DNA from: RDXT01 sp033762375 | GTDB lineage: Bacteria > Bacteroidota > Bacteroidia > J057 | NCBI GenBank assembly: GCA_033762375.1 | Contig: JANRLQ010000023.1 | Location: 1 to 64,000, forward strand | Direction: 5' to 3' | Length of the DNA: 64,000 nucleotides | Part shown: piece by piece, positions 33,733-42,304 of the stretch | Position numbering within the stretch: the first letter of the stretch is position 1 | Layout of the letters: every line of letters begins with the position of its first letter | The notes under the pieces: generated by a model | What the model was told of the DNA's origin: nothing | What the model saw: only the letters and a program-made list of their open reading frames with translations | The model's database searches: none | Translations under genes and position numbers: made by a program

Positions 33733-34338
33733 TCAGCGATCCAGGACATGCCAGTATAGGCCGAAGGTAATATAGTTGTGATAGGCACCTACCTGACCCG
33801 TGACCTGCCAGATCGGGGGGAGACCTGACCGCACAGGGACAAAAGAGTAGGCCGAATACCCATACCGTACGCCCAGGCTCACACGTTCTGAAAGGTGTGC
33901 CGCAAATCCGGCCTGCACCCGCAGATCGGTGCGCCGGAGCGAAGTACTCAAGTCATTGCCGATAAAGTCCCGCGCTCCCAGCAGTACTCCCACGACCGGG
34001 CCAGCCTGTATATCAAGGGGATACTCTGTTTCGCCCAGCAGGATCGGGAGCCGGAAACTGACCAGCATAGGCACACTCACGTGGGTAGTACGCAGTACCA
34101 GAAATTGCGGGGTACTGCTGCCCAGTTGTTCTACCCGGATCTCGGGCTGTAAGGTCAGCTTGTCAGAAAGGGGGTAAGTGGCAAATCCACCCAGCGAAAA
34201 ACCAGCCTTCCGGAATCCCCCGACTCCGTCGCCATCCACCTGGCTGACCACAAGGCCCCCGGTAAGGCCCCCACCAAACTGCTGGGCTGCCAGGGAGAGC
34301 GGCACCAGCATGAGCCAGCAGAGCATAAGCTTTTTCAT
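33733..34338 (-). CDS. Small outer-membrane beta-barrel protein (PorT-like)
   Basis: Exported 201-residue protein. Signal peptide MKKLMLCWLMLVPLSLAAQQ (an ATG two codons earlier is possible), followed by glycine-rich amphipathic strands typical of an eight-stranded barrel: FGGGLTGGLVVSQVDGDG, FSLGGFATYPLS, LTLQPEIRVEQLG, LDIQAGPVVGVLLGARDF, LRVQAGFAAHLSERVSLGVRYGYSAYSF, ending YITFGLYWHVLDR. Proteins of this type are annotated as PorT-family or outer-membrane beta-barrel. No specific function can be deduced. It sits 7 bp from the convergent signalling gene. Confidence 0.75.
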   Translation of the reverse strand: MKKLMLCWLMLVPLSLAAQQFGGGLTGGLVVSQVDGDGVGGFRKAGFSLGGFATYPLSDKLTLQPEIRVEQLGSSTPQFLVLRTTHVSVPMLVSFRLPILLGETEYPLDIQAGPVVGVLLGARDFIGNDLSTSLRRTDLRVQAGFAAHLSERVSLGVRYGYSAYSFVPVRSGLPPIWQVTGQVGAYHNYITFGLYWHVLDR

Positions 34339-34376
34339 AAACATAGGATTAATTTTTCCCCAAAGGTACCGGCGTG

Positions 34377-35768
34377 TTATTTGATTTTGCCATACGGATC
34401 TCCGGTATGCCGTAGGAATCTGCGCAGGGCTTTCCGGTGGCGGCTCAGGACCCGTACATAACTCACGTCTGCGGCCAGCGACCGCATCTGGTCCCGGTCG
34501 TCTGCCATCCGGTATAACTCTTCCGCCGGGCGTTTGCCATACGTCTTTTCAAACGCAGGGCGGTAGTCTGGCTGTTTTTGATACCGGAGCATCAGGGCTC
34601 CGGTTTCACTGAGGGCCGGCTGTCCCGGGAGGCAGGAGGGGTCACCAGCAGGCCATTGATCGGCGGCGTAGTGATGCATATAGGCCCAGTCACGGGTGCG
34701 CAGGGCACGTGCCGGATAGGCAGCGTGGCAGGTGTCGGGGTTTCCGTCGCGGGCATACACGATGGCATCCCGGTCTTTGTCGAGCGAGCCTGATTTTTTC
34801 CGGCGCAGGATTGGCCCCAGGCTGGTACCCGGCAGGGTGCGGGGTGGTTTCAGCGCTGCTGCCTCCAGCAGGGTGGGCGCCAGGTCCGTCAGGCTGATCA
34901 GGTCATCACAATACCGGGCACCAGGCTGGCCGGGCTGACATATAATGAGAGGAACCCGCACCCCATAGTCATATAATTCACCTGCTGCGCGGGGCAGTGG
35001 CATGCCCGAAGCAGCCGTAAACACCACCAGGGTGGAAGTGGTGAGCTGGCGTTCCTGCAACACGTCCAGCAGGGCCTGTAGTTGCCGGTCCTGTGCCTCC
35101 AGGGTCGTCAGGTAGTCTGCGAGCTCATTACGCACCACATACTGATCCGGCCAGAAGGCAGGTGGTCGCAGGGTTTTCAGGTCTATCTCCGCCCGGCGGC
35201 CTGCGCCAGGTGCAGGAGCGGGGACATCCAGGCCAGCCCAGCAAAAAAAGCGCTCCCCGGCAGGCAATGTGTCCAGCAGGGCCCGAAAGCTGGCGGCAAA
35301 GTCATAACGTGGCAATAACCCGGAGTCCATCCGGGCCACATAGGTGCCCAGCAGGGTATCTGCTCCCCGGTGGGCTGGATTGTCCGGAATCAGACCCGTC
35401 CCAAGGTATCCGGTATAATATCCCTGCTCGCGTAAGGTACGTGTCATGGGTACGGCTCCGGATGCCTGCCAGGGATACAGACCCGTGAGCAGGGATAACC
35501 GTGAAGCCAATGGGTCTGCGCTGGCCAGAAAAACCTGTGAAAACCATACACCGGCAGCTGCCAGACTGTCAAAGGCCGGGGTTCTGACGGGTTTTTCGGG
35601 GCCGGGGGCCATGTAGGCAGCGGGCATGTTTTCAGCTACGATGACCAGAATATTTACCCGTGGCTCAGACACGGTCTGGGCCTGCATGGCATACCCATAC
35701 CCCAGCAGCAGGAGTAAGGTAAAAATTTGCTTGAGGTTGCACCCAAACCGGTCTTCTGCTTCAGCCAT
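34377..35768 (-). CDS. Sulfatase-fold protein with degenerate active site
   Basis: Exported 463-residue member of the sulfatase/alkaline phosphatase superfamily; the signal peptide (IFTLLLLLGYGYAMQAQ) follows a 14-residue N-region. The fold markers are there: VNILVIVAENMPAAY (normally ...ADD..), LLTGLYPWQASGAVPMTRTLREQGYYTGYLGTG, DYLTTLEAQDRQLQALLDVL, YGVRVPLIICQPGQ and SLTDLAPTLLEAAAL. But the catalytic residues are lost. The metal pair DD reads EN, the C/S-x-P-x-R formylglycine site reads SADPLASRLSLLTG with no Cys or Ser in place, and SDHG reads AASG. Probably a non-catalytic binding protein. The start overlaps the upstream stop (ATGA), so it is translationally coupled to the DUF5675-like gene. 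Confidence 0.8.
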   Translation of the reverse strand: MAEAEDRFGCNLKQIFTLLLLLGYGYAMQAQTVSEPRVNILVIVAENMPAAYMAPGPEKPVRTPAFDSLAAAGVWFSQVFLASADPLASRLSLLTGLYPWQASGAVPMTRTLREQGYYTGYLGTGLIPDNPAHRGADTLLGTYVARMDSGLLPRYDFAASFRALLDTLPAGERFFCWAGLDVPAPAPGAGRRAEIDLKTLRPPAFWPDQYVVRNELADYLTTLEAQDRQLQALLDVLQERQLTTSTLVVFTAASGMPLPRAAGELYDYGVRVPLIICQPGQPGARYCDDLISLTDLAPTLLEAAALKPPRTLPGTSLGPILRRKKSGSLDKDRDAIVYARDGNPDTCHAAYPARALRTRDWAYMHHYAADQWPAGDPSCLPGQPALSETGALMLRYQKQPDYRPAFEKTYGKRPAEELYRMADDRDQMRSLAADVSYVRVLSRHRKALRRFLRHTGDPYGKIK

Positions 35769-36316
35769 CAGACAATCGTCAGTTGAACCGGCTTGCCTGC
35801 CGCCAGCACATCCGCTATGCGTGGGTACAGGGCCTTGTAGGCTTCTTCGCTATACCAGATCTCACGTGGTGTTTGGGTCTGGTCCGCTTGCGGGGCTTCT
35901 TTTCCCACCAAAACAGAACCATAGGCATACTTGGCATCATTGCCGATATGGATATAACGCGGCTCAGAAGATTGGGGAGACAAAATCTGGATCATACCCC
36001 GGTGCCAGTCGCCAAACCGATAGGCATAAGCAGTGTGTTTGCCGCCAGTCGTGCGCAGTGCCAGCCTATAGGTGCCGGCAGGCAGTGATTTGCCCGGCGC
36101 TTCTTCCAGGGTCAGGCATACTTGCTCACTCCCGATCCACAATTTGCCGAGGGTATCGGCATGGCCGGGGCTGTATCGTTCCAGCTTGATGGTCAGGGGC
36201 GCAGACTCCTCTGCCGGGACCGGTGCCGGTGGTGGAGCGGGAACAGGGGCCGGGGGAGCGGGCTTGTCGCTGCCGCCGAAGAGTGTACGCAGGAGGTTTC
36301 GGAGCCAGTTCAGCAT
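35768..36316 (-). CDS. DUF5675-like protein with proline-rich linker
   Basis: Protein of 182 residues from ATG 36316. A short N-terminal amphipathic or membrane-binding helix (MLNWLRNLLRTLFGG) is followed by a linker of P and A (about residues 20-40), then a compact beta domain: LTIKLERYSPGHADTLGKLWIGSEQVCLTLEEAPGKSLPAGTYRLAL ... YIHIGNDAKYAYGSVLVGKE. The pattern T.G.L...G...C.TLE...... PAGTY resembles DUF5675, which is seen in phage-like and secreted proteins and may have a peptidase-like fold; its function is not known. Coupled by ATGA to the sulfatase-like gene downstream. Confidence 0.65.
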   Translation of the reverse strand: MLNWLRNLLRTLFGGSDKPAPPAPVPAPPPAPVPAEESAPLTIKLERYSPGHADTLGKLWIGSEQVCLTLEEAPGKSLPAGTYRLALRTTGGKHTAYAYRFGDWHRGMIQILSPQSSEPRYIHIGNDAKYAYGSVLVGKEAPQADQTQTPREIWYSEEAYKALYPRIADVLAAGKPVQLTIV

Positions 36317-36444
36317 ATCCGTGAGGTTTGATGCAATTATACACAAAAACTACATCTCACCGGACAAAACCCGCTAAGCGTTTCGGGGTATTGCGGGATG
36401 CCGCGTATCTTGTATTGTATTTTCCCATTGAGCCTGTTGTTGTT

Positions 36445-36948
36445 ATGCATCTTAATGTCGAAATAAAAGCCCGTACTACCCGCCATGCGGAGATCCGCGC
36501 ATACCTGCGCACCCAGGGAGCAGACTTCCGGGGGACTGATCGTCAGACAGATACGTATTTTGTTTGCCCCAACGGCCGGCTCAAGCTCCGGCAGGGTACC
36601 ATTGAGAATACCCTCATTCACTACGAGCGGCCGGACCAGGCCGGTCCCAAACCCTCTGTGGTGCGGATGTATCACCCGCAGGACAGCCCGGCCCTTTATG
36701 ACCTGCTCTCGTCAGCCGTGGGGGTCTGGAAAGAAGTACGGAAATCAAGAGAAATTTACTTTATCGCAAATGTCAAATTTCACCTGGATGAGGTGGCGGG
36801 CCTGGGCCAATTTGTTGAAATAGAGGCAATAGACCACGATCACTCGCTGGGGCAGGCGTATATAGAGGCGCAATGCCAGGCTTATATGACAGCCCTGGGC
36901 ATCCAGCCGGAAGACCTGCTGACCCAGTCTTACAGCGACATGATATAA
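36445..36948 (+). CDS. CYTH domain protein
   Basis: Tunnel-fold domain of the CyaB/thiamine-triphosphatase superfamily, 167 residues. The start at ATG 36445 puts the signature strand at the N-terminus: MHLNVEIKAR (ExExK with the first Glu replaced by Asn, as in CyaB-like members). Further charged strands line the tunnel: TDTYFVCPNGRLKLRQGT, LIHYERPDQ, KSREIYFIANVKFHLDEV and GQFVEIEAID. Such proteins bind triphosphates with divalent metals; triphosphatase or adenylate cyclase activity is possible. Confidence 0.82.
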   Translation: MHLNVEIKARTTRHAEIRAYLRTQGADFRGTDRQTDTYFVCPNGRLKLRQGTIENTLIHYERPDQAGPKPSVVRMYHPQDSPALYDLLSSAVGVWKEVRKSREIYFIANVKFHLDEVAGLGQFVEIEAIDHDHSLGQAYIEAQCQAYMTALGIQPEDLLTQSYSDMI

Positions 36949-37041
36949 TTTTTTGCCCCGGATGAGCGTATCTTAAGCGATAAGTTTCATTATGATCTCA
37001 GGCAGCCAGGTGGCTGATAGCAGGTTTGATTTCCCTTTTGT

Positions 37042-37695
37042 ATGAAAATTCGTCTGATCTTGTTGATAATCACCCTCCTGGTGCTGGCCTCCGCTGATGC
37101 GCAGTCTTTTTTTGAGGGTAGTTTGCAGTTTGAAGTAGCCTATACCGGGCCACAAGCCGCCACGCTCAAAGAAAATGAACCCAATACCCAGCTTACGATG
37201 CATCTGCGCGCAGGCGACTATATCGTGCTGCTGAGCGGAGGACAAGCACCCAAGACGTTTATGTTTGTCGCTGACTCCAACTATGAGTACAGCATAGACA
37301 TGGCCAATCAACGTGCTTACCGCAACTCCATTTACTCTGATCAGAATACGGGACCCGCGCCTAAGGTAGAAACAGCGGTAGCTACCGGCAAACAATTGGA
37401 AGTGGCAGGTGTCCTTTGTGAGGAGTATCAGCTCAGGACAGCCGAGGCCGTCACCTTGTTTTATGTCAATGATCAGTATCGGGTAGATAAAACCCTGTTT
37501 CCGCCCAAACCCCGCACCAAGGCCAGTTTTCTGGTGCCGGGCCTGGAGGGACGTATTCCCCTGAAAACCATCCGGAAACAACCAGACCTGACGGTTACCA
37601 CCACCTGCAAAAAAATTACGCCGCGCACCTTTGACCCCAAGCAATTTCTGATCCCGCAGGGGTACGAAGTCAAAGGCCGAGACTACCGGTATTGA
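37042..37695 (+). CDS. Exported DUF4412-like protein
   Basis: Secreted 217-residue protein with a signal peptide (MKIRLILLIITLLVLASADAQ). The mature part starts with FFEGSLQFEVAYTGP, continues with a hydrophilic beta-rich body (LTMHLRAGDYIVLLSGG, KTFMFVADSNYEYSIDMANQRAY) and has VAGVLCEEYQLRTAEAVTLFYVNDQYRV, resembling the DUF4412/GLPGLI type of Bacteroidota periplasmic proteins. Function unknown. Confidence 0.65.
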   Translation: MKIRLILLIITLLVLASADAQSFFEGSLQFEVAYTGPQAATLKENEPNTQLTMHLRAGDYIVLLSGGQAPKTFMFVADSNYEYSIDMANQRAYRNSIYSDQNTGPAPKVETAVATGKQLEVAGVLCEEYQLRTAEAVTLFYVNDQYRVDKTLFPPKPRTKASFLVPGLEGRIPLKTIRKQPDLTVTTTCKKITPRTFDPKQFLIPQGYEVKGRDYRY

Positions 37696-37750
37696 GCCAC
37701 AGTCACCCGAAAAAATGGTACCTTTGAGGGAATCATTTTTCTTCTGGTGT

Positions 37751-38125
37751 ATGGCAGCACATAATGATACCGGCAGGCGGGGTGAAGACCTGGCCGCAGA
37801 ACTCCTCTCCGCAAAAGGGTACAATGTACTCGACCGCAATTACCGCTTCGAAAACGCCGAGGTGGACCTGGTCGCCCTGCGACTGGAGCCCGCAGAACTG
37901 GTATTTGTGGAGGTAAAAACCCGTACGACCCCTTCAGGACATTATCCCGAAGAGTCTGTAACCCCAGCCAAGCAGCAGCTTATTTTTAAGGCGGCAGACT
38001 GTTATCTCTACGAAAAGCGCCTGTTTACAGTCCCTGTACGGTTTGATATCATTGCGGTACATCTCCATGACCCTGCGGAGCCGGTGTTTCATCATATTGA
38101 GGACGCTTTCCGGATGACCCGATGA
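37751..38125 (+). CDS. YraN/UPF0102 family endonuclease-like protein
   Basis: Small restriction-endonuclease-fold protein, 124 residues from ATG 37751. Family motifs: GRRGEDLAAELLSAKGYNVLDRNYR (helix and first strand), ENAEVDLVALRLEPAELVFVEVKTRT (D...E.K catalytic core) and FRFDIIAV-like VRFDIIAVHL. Members are found near rRNA or DNA-maintenance genes, and activity is unproven in most bacteria. It is followed 12 bp later by trmN6-like. Confidence 0.9.
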   Translation: MAAHNDTGRRGEDLAAELLSAKGYNVLDRNYRFENAEVDLVALRLEPAELVFVEVKTRTTPSGHYPEESVTPAKQQLIFKAADCYLYEKRLFTVPVRFDIIAVHLHDPAEPVFHHIEDAFRMTR

Positions 38126-38137
38126 GTTGATACTGGT

Positions 38138-38848
38138 ATGAGTTCTGGTCACGCACCATTCAGGTTTCGGCAGTTTACAGTCCACCACGACCGTTGTGCC
38201 ATGAAGGTAGGCACAGACGGTGTCCTGCTGGGGGCCTGGGCGGACCTGCCCATAGCCGGTGCCGGGCTGGACATTGGTACCGGATCGGGTTTATTGGCCC
38301 TGATGGCTGCCCAGCGCAGCCCCGGATTGGTACTGGATGCTGTAGAGCCGGACCCCGCCGCCGCAGCCCAGGCCCGCGACAATATCCAGGCCAGTCCCTG
38401 GAGGGACCGGATCGAGATATGGGAGACCCGTATTCAGGCATTCACCCCTCCCAGGGCCTATGAGGTGATCCTGTGTAATCCTCCTTTTTTCAGGCAGGCC
38501 CTGGCGGCACCTGATCCGGTCCGCCACCTGGCCCGTCATGCGGATGACCTCCCGTATGAGGCGCTGATAGAGACGCTGGTGCGCCTGCTTATGCCACAGG
38601 GCACTGCTTCGATGATTATACCCGTGTCGGAAGGACCTCACCTGCTCCGGCTGACGGCTGCTGCGGGCCTGAAGATGATCCGCCAGACTGTCGTCCGCAC
38701 CACACCAGCCAAGGCTCCATACCGGTGGTTGCTGACCCTGAGCCGGGAGGACATACCCCTGGCTACCGATGAGCTGGTATTACATGAACCCGGGTCCAAT
38801 CGCTACTCGGCTGCACATCAGGCCCTGACAGGTGCTTTTTACCTCTGA
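38138..38848 (+). CDS. tRNA1(Val) A37 N6-methyltransferase, TrmN6/YfiC-like
   Basis: SAM-dependent methyltransferase of 236 residues. Signature start FRFRQFTVHHDRCAMKVGTDGVLLGAWA is typical of YfiC, followed by SAM motif I (GLDIGTGSGLLALMAAQ), an acidic ribose-binding residue (LDAVEPDP) and the N6-adenine catalytic motif VILCNPPFF (NPPF). It would methylate the exocyclic amine of A37 in tRNA-Val. Confidence 0.93.
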   Translation: MSSGHAPFRFRQFTVHHDRCAMKVGTDGVLLGAWADLPIAGAGLDIGTGSGLLALMAAQRSPGLVLDAVEPDPAAAAQARDNIQASPWRDRIEIWETRIQAFTPPRAYEVILCNPPFFRQALAAPDPVRHLARHADDLPYEALIETLVRLLMPQGTASMIIPVSEGPHLLRLTAAAGLKMIRQTVVRTTPAKAPYRWLLTLSREDIPLATDELVLHEPGSNRYSAAHQALTGAFYL

Positions 38849-38866
38849 AAAACCGTCTGTTTCCCG

Positions 38867-38898
38867 CTTGCAACAGACCCGGCGAAGGCCTATATTTG
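38867..38898 (+). promoter_or_regulatory. Promoter CTTG-N20-TATATTTG of prfB
   Basis: CTTG at 38867-38870, 20-nt spacer, perfect TATATTTG at 38891-38898: identical spacing to the divIC promoter. A start near 38905 would leave a leader of about 22 nt before GTG 38927. Confidence 0.72.
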
Positions 38899-38926
38899 TC
38901 CCTCTATTCATTTAACCATTGTCGCT

Positions 38927-40037
38927 GTGACAGTCGAACAACTACGAGGCCTTCGTGAGCGCGTCATCGCGCTGAAGGACTATCTTTGACGTCGAAACCC
39001 GACTCAAACGCATAGAAGAAAAAGAAGCCATCACCCAGCAAGGTGATTTCTGGGATCATCCCGATGAAGCGCAGCAGGTACTCCGCGAAATCCGAAACCT
39101 CAAGGTCTGGGCAGATGCCTGGATGCAGACCGACAGCCTGGTCTCTGATGCTGAGGTGATGATGGAGTTTTACAAGGGCGGAGACGCTTCTGAAGAAGAT
39201 ATGCAGGACAGTTTTCGGGCTGCTTCTGCTGCTGTAGAGGACCTGGAGTTCAAAAACATGCTCTCCCGCGACGAAGACCGCATGAGCTGTATCCTGGAAA
39301 TCAACTCAGGCGCAGGCGGGACTGAAAGCCAGGACTGGGCCTCCATCCTCAAGCGGATGTACATCATGTACGCTGAGAGCCACAAGTTTAAATGTACGGT
39401 GGTGGACGAGGTAGAGGGGGATACGGCAGGTATCAAAAGTTGTACCCTGGAGATAGACGGCGAGTTTGCCTATGGTTACCTCAAAGGGGAGTCTGGGGTA
39501 CACCGGCTTGTACGGATCAGCCCGTTTGACTCCAGTGCCCGGCGCCATACGTCTTTTGCCTCAATATTTGTCTGCCCACAGGTGGATGATACCATCAATA
39601 TTGAAGTGAACACCTCGGACCTCACCTGGGATACCTTCCGGGCAGGAGGCAAAGGGGGACAGAACGTAAACAAAGTTGAGACCGCTGTCCGGGTTACCCA
39701 TATTCCGACGGGGATTATCGTCGCCTGTCAGGTAGAGCGAACCCAGGGACGCAACCGGGAACTGGCTCTCCAGATGCTCAAAAGCCGTCTCTACCAGATG
39801 GAACTCGACAAGCGCAATGCCGAGCGGGACAAAGTAGAGGCTGGTAAAAAAAGCATCGAGTGGGGATCGCAGATCCGGAACTATGTGCTGCACCCGTACA
39901 AACTTGTCAAGGACGTACGTACTGGCACTGAAACCAGTGATGCTCAGGGGGTACTCGACGGAGACCTGGATGATTTTATCAAAGCTTACCTCATGGCCAA
40001 TGCTACCTCAGGGGTAGAAGATACCACCAGCCTCTAG
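38927..40037 (+). CDS. prfB: Peptide chain release factor 2 with programmed +1 frameshift
   Basis: Releases completed proteins at UGA and UAA codons. Frame 0 runs from GTG 38927 (M/V-TVEQLRGLRERVIALKDYL) for 20 codons to an in-frame TGA at 38987-38989. Slipping from CTT by +1 skips T38987 and continues DVETRLKRIEEKEA to 40037, giving 369 residues. The slip site is TAT CTT TGA C, with AAGGA at 38975-38979 acting as the internal Shine-Dalgarno. The RF2-type stop-codon tripeptide SPF is in VRISPFDSSARR. The peptidyl-transfer motif GGQ is at 243-245 (GGKGGQNVNKVET). The frameshift gives autoregulation: low RF2 favours the shift. Confidence 0.97.
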
Positions 40038-40047
40038 GTACTTGTAT

Positions 40048-40590
40048 ATGTTGATGCTGGATACCGAACGGCTTACCCTGATTGCCTTGCCAGAGGAACA
40101 TCTGCGTTACCTCTCTGCAGGTTATCTGAAGCTGGAACAATACCTGGGGCTCCGCCCCTCTGGCTTTCATATGCCGCCGGGATTTGGTGAGATGTTTGCA
40201 GAAGCCCTGCCGCACATACTGGAATCCCTTGCCGCTGATCCCGGCGCATATCCCTGGAGTACCCACTGGATGATTGTTCATACCGGTACCCAGACAGCTA
40301 TCGGTGGTATCGGGCTGGGAGGCCCCCCGGATGATACAGGACGTACCGTCGTAGGATATTTTGTAGATACCCGGTATCATAACAGGGGATTTGCGTCAGA
40401 AGCCCTGCGACGGCTCCTGGTATGGGCCTTTGATCAGCCAAATCTGCTTGCTGTCAGGGCAGAAACCCTGCCGGAAGGTGTCACTTCCCAGCGGGTATTG
40501 ATCCGAAACGGGTTTAATCTGATCGGAAATACATCAGAGGGCAATCTTATCTGGGAAAAACTGCGACCTGATCCCACCTTAATACCCTAA
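40048..40590 (+). CDS. GNAT family acetyltransferase
   Basis: Predicted N-acetyltransferase of 180 residues, starting 11 bp after prfB; ATG 40048 or 40054. The first strand is LDTERLTLIALPEEHLRYL. Motif A reads VVGYFVDTRYHNRGFASEALRRLLVWAF (N-R-G-F-A pyrophosphate loop), then AVRAETLPEGVTSQRVLIRNGFNLIG (motif B). IGGIGLGGPPDD is the central strand with a short insertion. Substrate unknown. It lies in a tight run with prfB and rpiA. Confidence 0.85.
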   Translation: MLMLDTERLTLIALPEEHLRYLSAGYLKLEQYLGLRPSGFHMPPGFGEMFAEALPHILESLAADPGAYPWSTHWMIVHTGTQTAIGGIGLGGPPDDTGRTVVGYFVDTRYHNRGFASEALRRLLVWAFDQPNLLAVRAETLPEGVTSQRVLIRNGFNLIGNTSEGNLIWEKLRPDPTLIP

Positions 40591-40595
40591 TCTCC

Positions 40596-41279
40596 ATGTC
40601 TGCTCATCCCGGAAAACAAGCTGCTGGCGAGTGGGCCGCTGCCCAGGTTCAACCCAGCATGAAAGTAGGCCTCGGCACGGGCTCAACGGCCTATTACCTG
40701 ATCCGAAAACTCGGAGAGCGGGTACAGGCTGGCCTGAAGATCGAAGCGGTCGCCACCTCTGTGCAAACAGAAGTGCTGGCCCGGGAAGCAGGTATCCCCC
40801 TGATCGAGCTGACGGCTGACCTCCGCCTGGACCTGGTGATTGACGGGGCGGACGAGATAGATCCTGCCGGCAACCTGACCAAAGGCGGGGGCGGGGCTTT
40901 GTTTCGGGAAAAAATAATCGCACTCCTTGCCCACACCTACCTCATCATCGCGGACGACTCCAAGGCTGTGCCGGTACTGGGGCAGTTTCCGCTGCCGGTG
41001 GAGATTGTGCCCTTTGGGTGGGAACTGACGGCCCGGTGGGTTGCCGAAACGGGTTGTACCCCTGTGCGCCGCATGGCCGGTACCGCTCCCTATCACACCG
41101 ACAATGGCAACTATATCCTGGATTGTGCCTACGGCACCATTCCAGACCCTGTCGCCCTGCACACCCGCCTGATCGGGATCACGGGTGTGGTAGAGACGGG
41201 ACTGTTTACAGGTATGCAGCCCCGGGTCGTTCTGGGGTATGCCGATGGCCATATTACCGTGGACGGGATCCCGGCATGA
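40596..41279 (+). CDS. rpiA: Ribose-5-phosphate isomerase A
   Basis: Interconverts ribose 5-phosphate and ribulose 5-phosphate in the pentose phosphate pathway. The 227-residue sequence has all family motifs: VGLGTGSTAYYLI (phosphate loop), LVIDGADEIDPAGNLTKGGGGALFREKI (catalytic D and E/K region), IIADDSKAV and GVVETGLFTGM near the end. The start is 5 bp after the acetyltransferase stop and the stop overlaps the next start as ATGA, so this is a coupled operon. Confidence 0.96.
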   Translation: MSAHPGKQAAGEWAAAQVQPSMKVGLGTGSTAYYLIRKLGERVQAGLKIEAVATSVQTEVLAREAGIPLIELTADLRLDLVIDGADEIDPAGNLTKGGGGALFREKIIALLAHTYLIIADDSKAVPVLGQFPLPVEIVPFGWELTARWVAETGCTPVRRMAGTAPYHTDNGNYILDCAYGTIPDPVALHTRLIGITGVVETGLFTGMQPRVVLGYADGHITVDGIPA

Positions 41280-42235
41280 GGGCCATGACAGGGACCGGTC
41301 TGGAGACAGCTGCCCAATGGCTGCGGCAGGGAGAGGTGGTCGCCATTCCTACGGAGACCGTATATGGCCTTGCAGGCAACGCCCTGGATCCGGCCGCAGT
41401 GGCCCGTATTTTTGAGGTGAAAAACCGTCCCCGGTTTAATCCGCTGATTGTCCATACACATAGCCTGATGGCAGCGGCAGACTGGTTGGCCCCTTATCCG
41501 GATACAGTTCTGCAGCTGGCAGCGGCTTTCTGGCCGGGTCCACTGACCTTGTTGTTGCCCAAAAGTCCGCTGATACCTCACCTGGTGACGGCAGGGCACG
41601 ACCGGGTGGCAATCCGGATTCCGGCGCATCCCCTGACCCTGTCCTTGCTGGAGAGCCTGGACTTTCCCCTGGCAGCTCCCAGCGCCAATCCTTTCGGATA
41701 TATCAGCCCGACAACCGCCGCGCATGTTGCTGATCAGCTCGGTGACAACATCCCGTATATCCTGGACGGAGGCCCCTGTCAGGTTGGGGTAGAGTCAACT
41801 ATTATCGGGCTGGAGCCAGATGGGCGCTGGTGCCTGTATCGCAGCGGAGGCCTGGCTGCCGAGAAGATTGAGGCAGTCACAGGCCCACTGTATCCGGTTG
41901 GTAATCAGCATGATAGTCCCAGTGCCCCCGGCATGCTTTCCAGCCATTATGCACCGCGCACGCCGCTGCATCTGCGCCAGGATACCCCGGCTGTGGCGCC
42001 TGTTCCGCCTGCCGGCACAGCCGTGATCGGATTTGACCAGTACCTACCCGGCTACCCGGCAGCACATCAGTACCTGCTCAGCCCCGACGGTGACCTGCGG
42101 GAAGCAGCCCGTCATCTTTTTGCCCTGCTCCGCACCCTGGATCAGGCAGGATACACCAGCATCTGGGCTTTTCCGGTGCCGGACACAGGCCTCGGAAGGG
42201 CGATTAATGATCGTCTGCGACGGGCAGGAGTGTGA
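41276..42235 (+). CDS. Threonylcarbamoyl-AMP synthase, Sua5 type
   Basis: First enzyme of the tRNA t6A37 modification: makes threonylcarbamoyl-AMP from threonine, bicarbonate and ATP. The 319-residue protein has the YrdC domain (1-200: GEVVAIPTETVYGLAGNALDP, FEVKNRPRFNPLIVH, FWPGPLTLLLPKS, AAPSANPFGYISPT, VGVESTIIGLE), a linker with SAPGMLSSHYAPRTPL, and a Sua5 C-terminal domain of about 90 residues. The linker marks it as Sua5 rather than the shorter TsaC. The ATGA overlap with rpiA fixes the start; the frame is open further upstream inside rpiA, but that is a shadow. Confidence 0.93.
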   Translation: MRAMTGTGLETAAQWLRQGEVVAIPTETVYGLAGNALDPAAVARIFEVKNRPRFNPLIVHTHSLMAAADWLAPYPDTVLQLAAAFWPGPLTLLLPKSPLIPHLVTAGHDRVAIRIPAHPLTLSLLESLDFPLAAPSANPFGYISPTTAAHVADQLGDNIPYILDGGPCQVGVESTIIGLEPDGRWCLYRSGGLAAEKIEAVTGPLYPVGNQHDSPSAPGMLSSHYAPRTPLHLRQDTPAVAPVPPAGTAVIGFDQYLPGYPAAHQYLLSPDGDLREAARHLFALLRTLDQAGYTSIWAFPVPDTGLGRAINDRLRRAGV

Positions 42236-42304
42236 GGGGTAGCATAAAGATGCAGGATTTTGGTTAATTTTATCAGCATAACCAGCACGCACCTATTTTT
42301 ATTC

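Noticed and set aside
41018..41275. Upstream extension of the sua5 reading frame
   Set aside because: It lies inside rpiA; the ATGA overlap at 41276 gives a normal-length Sua5 protein.
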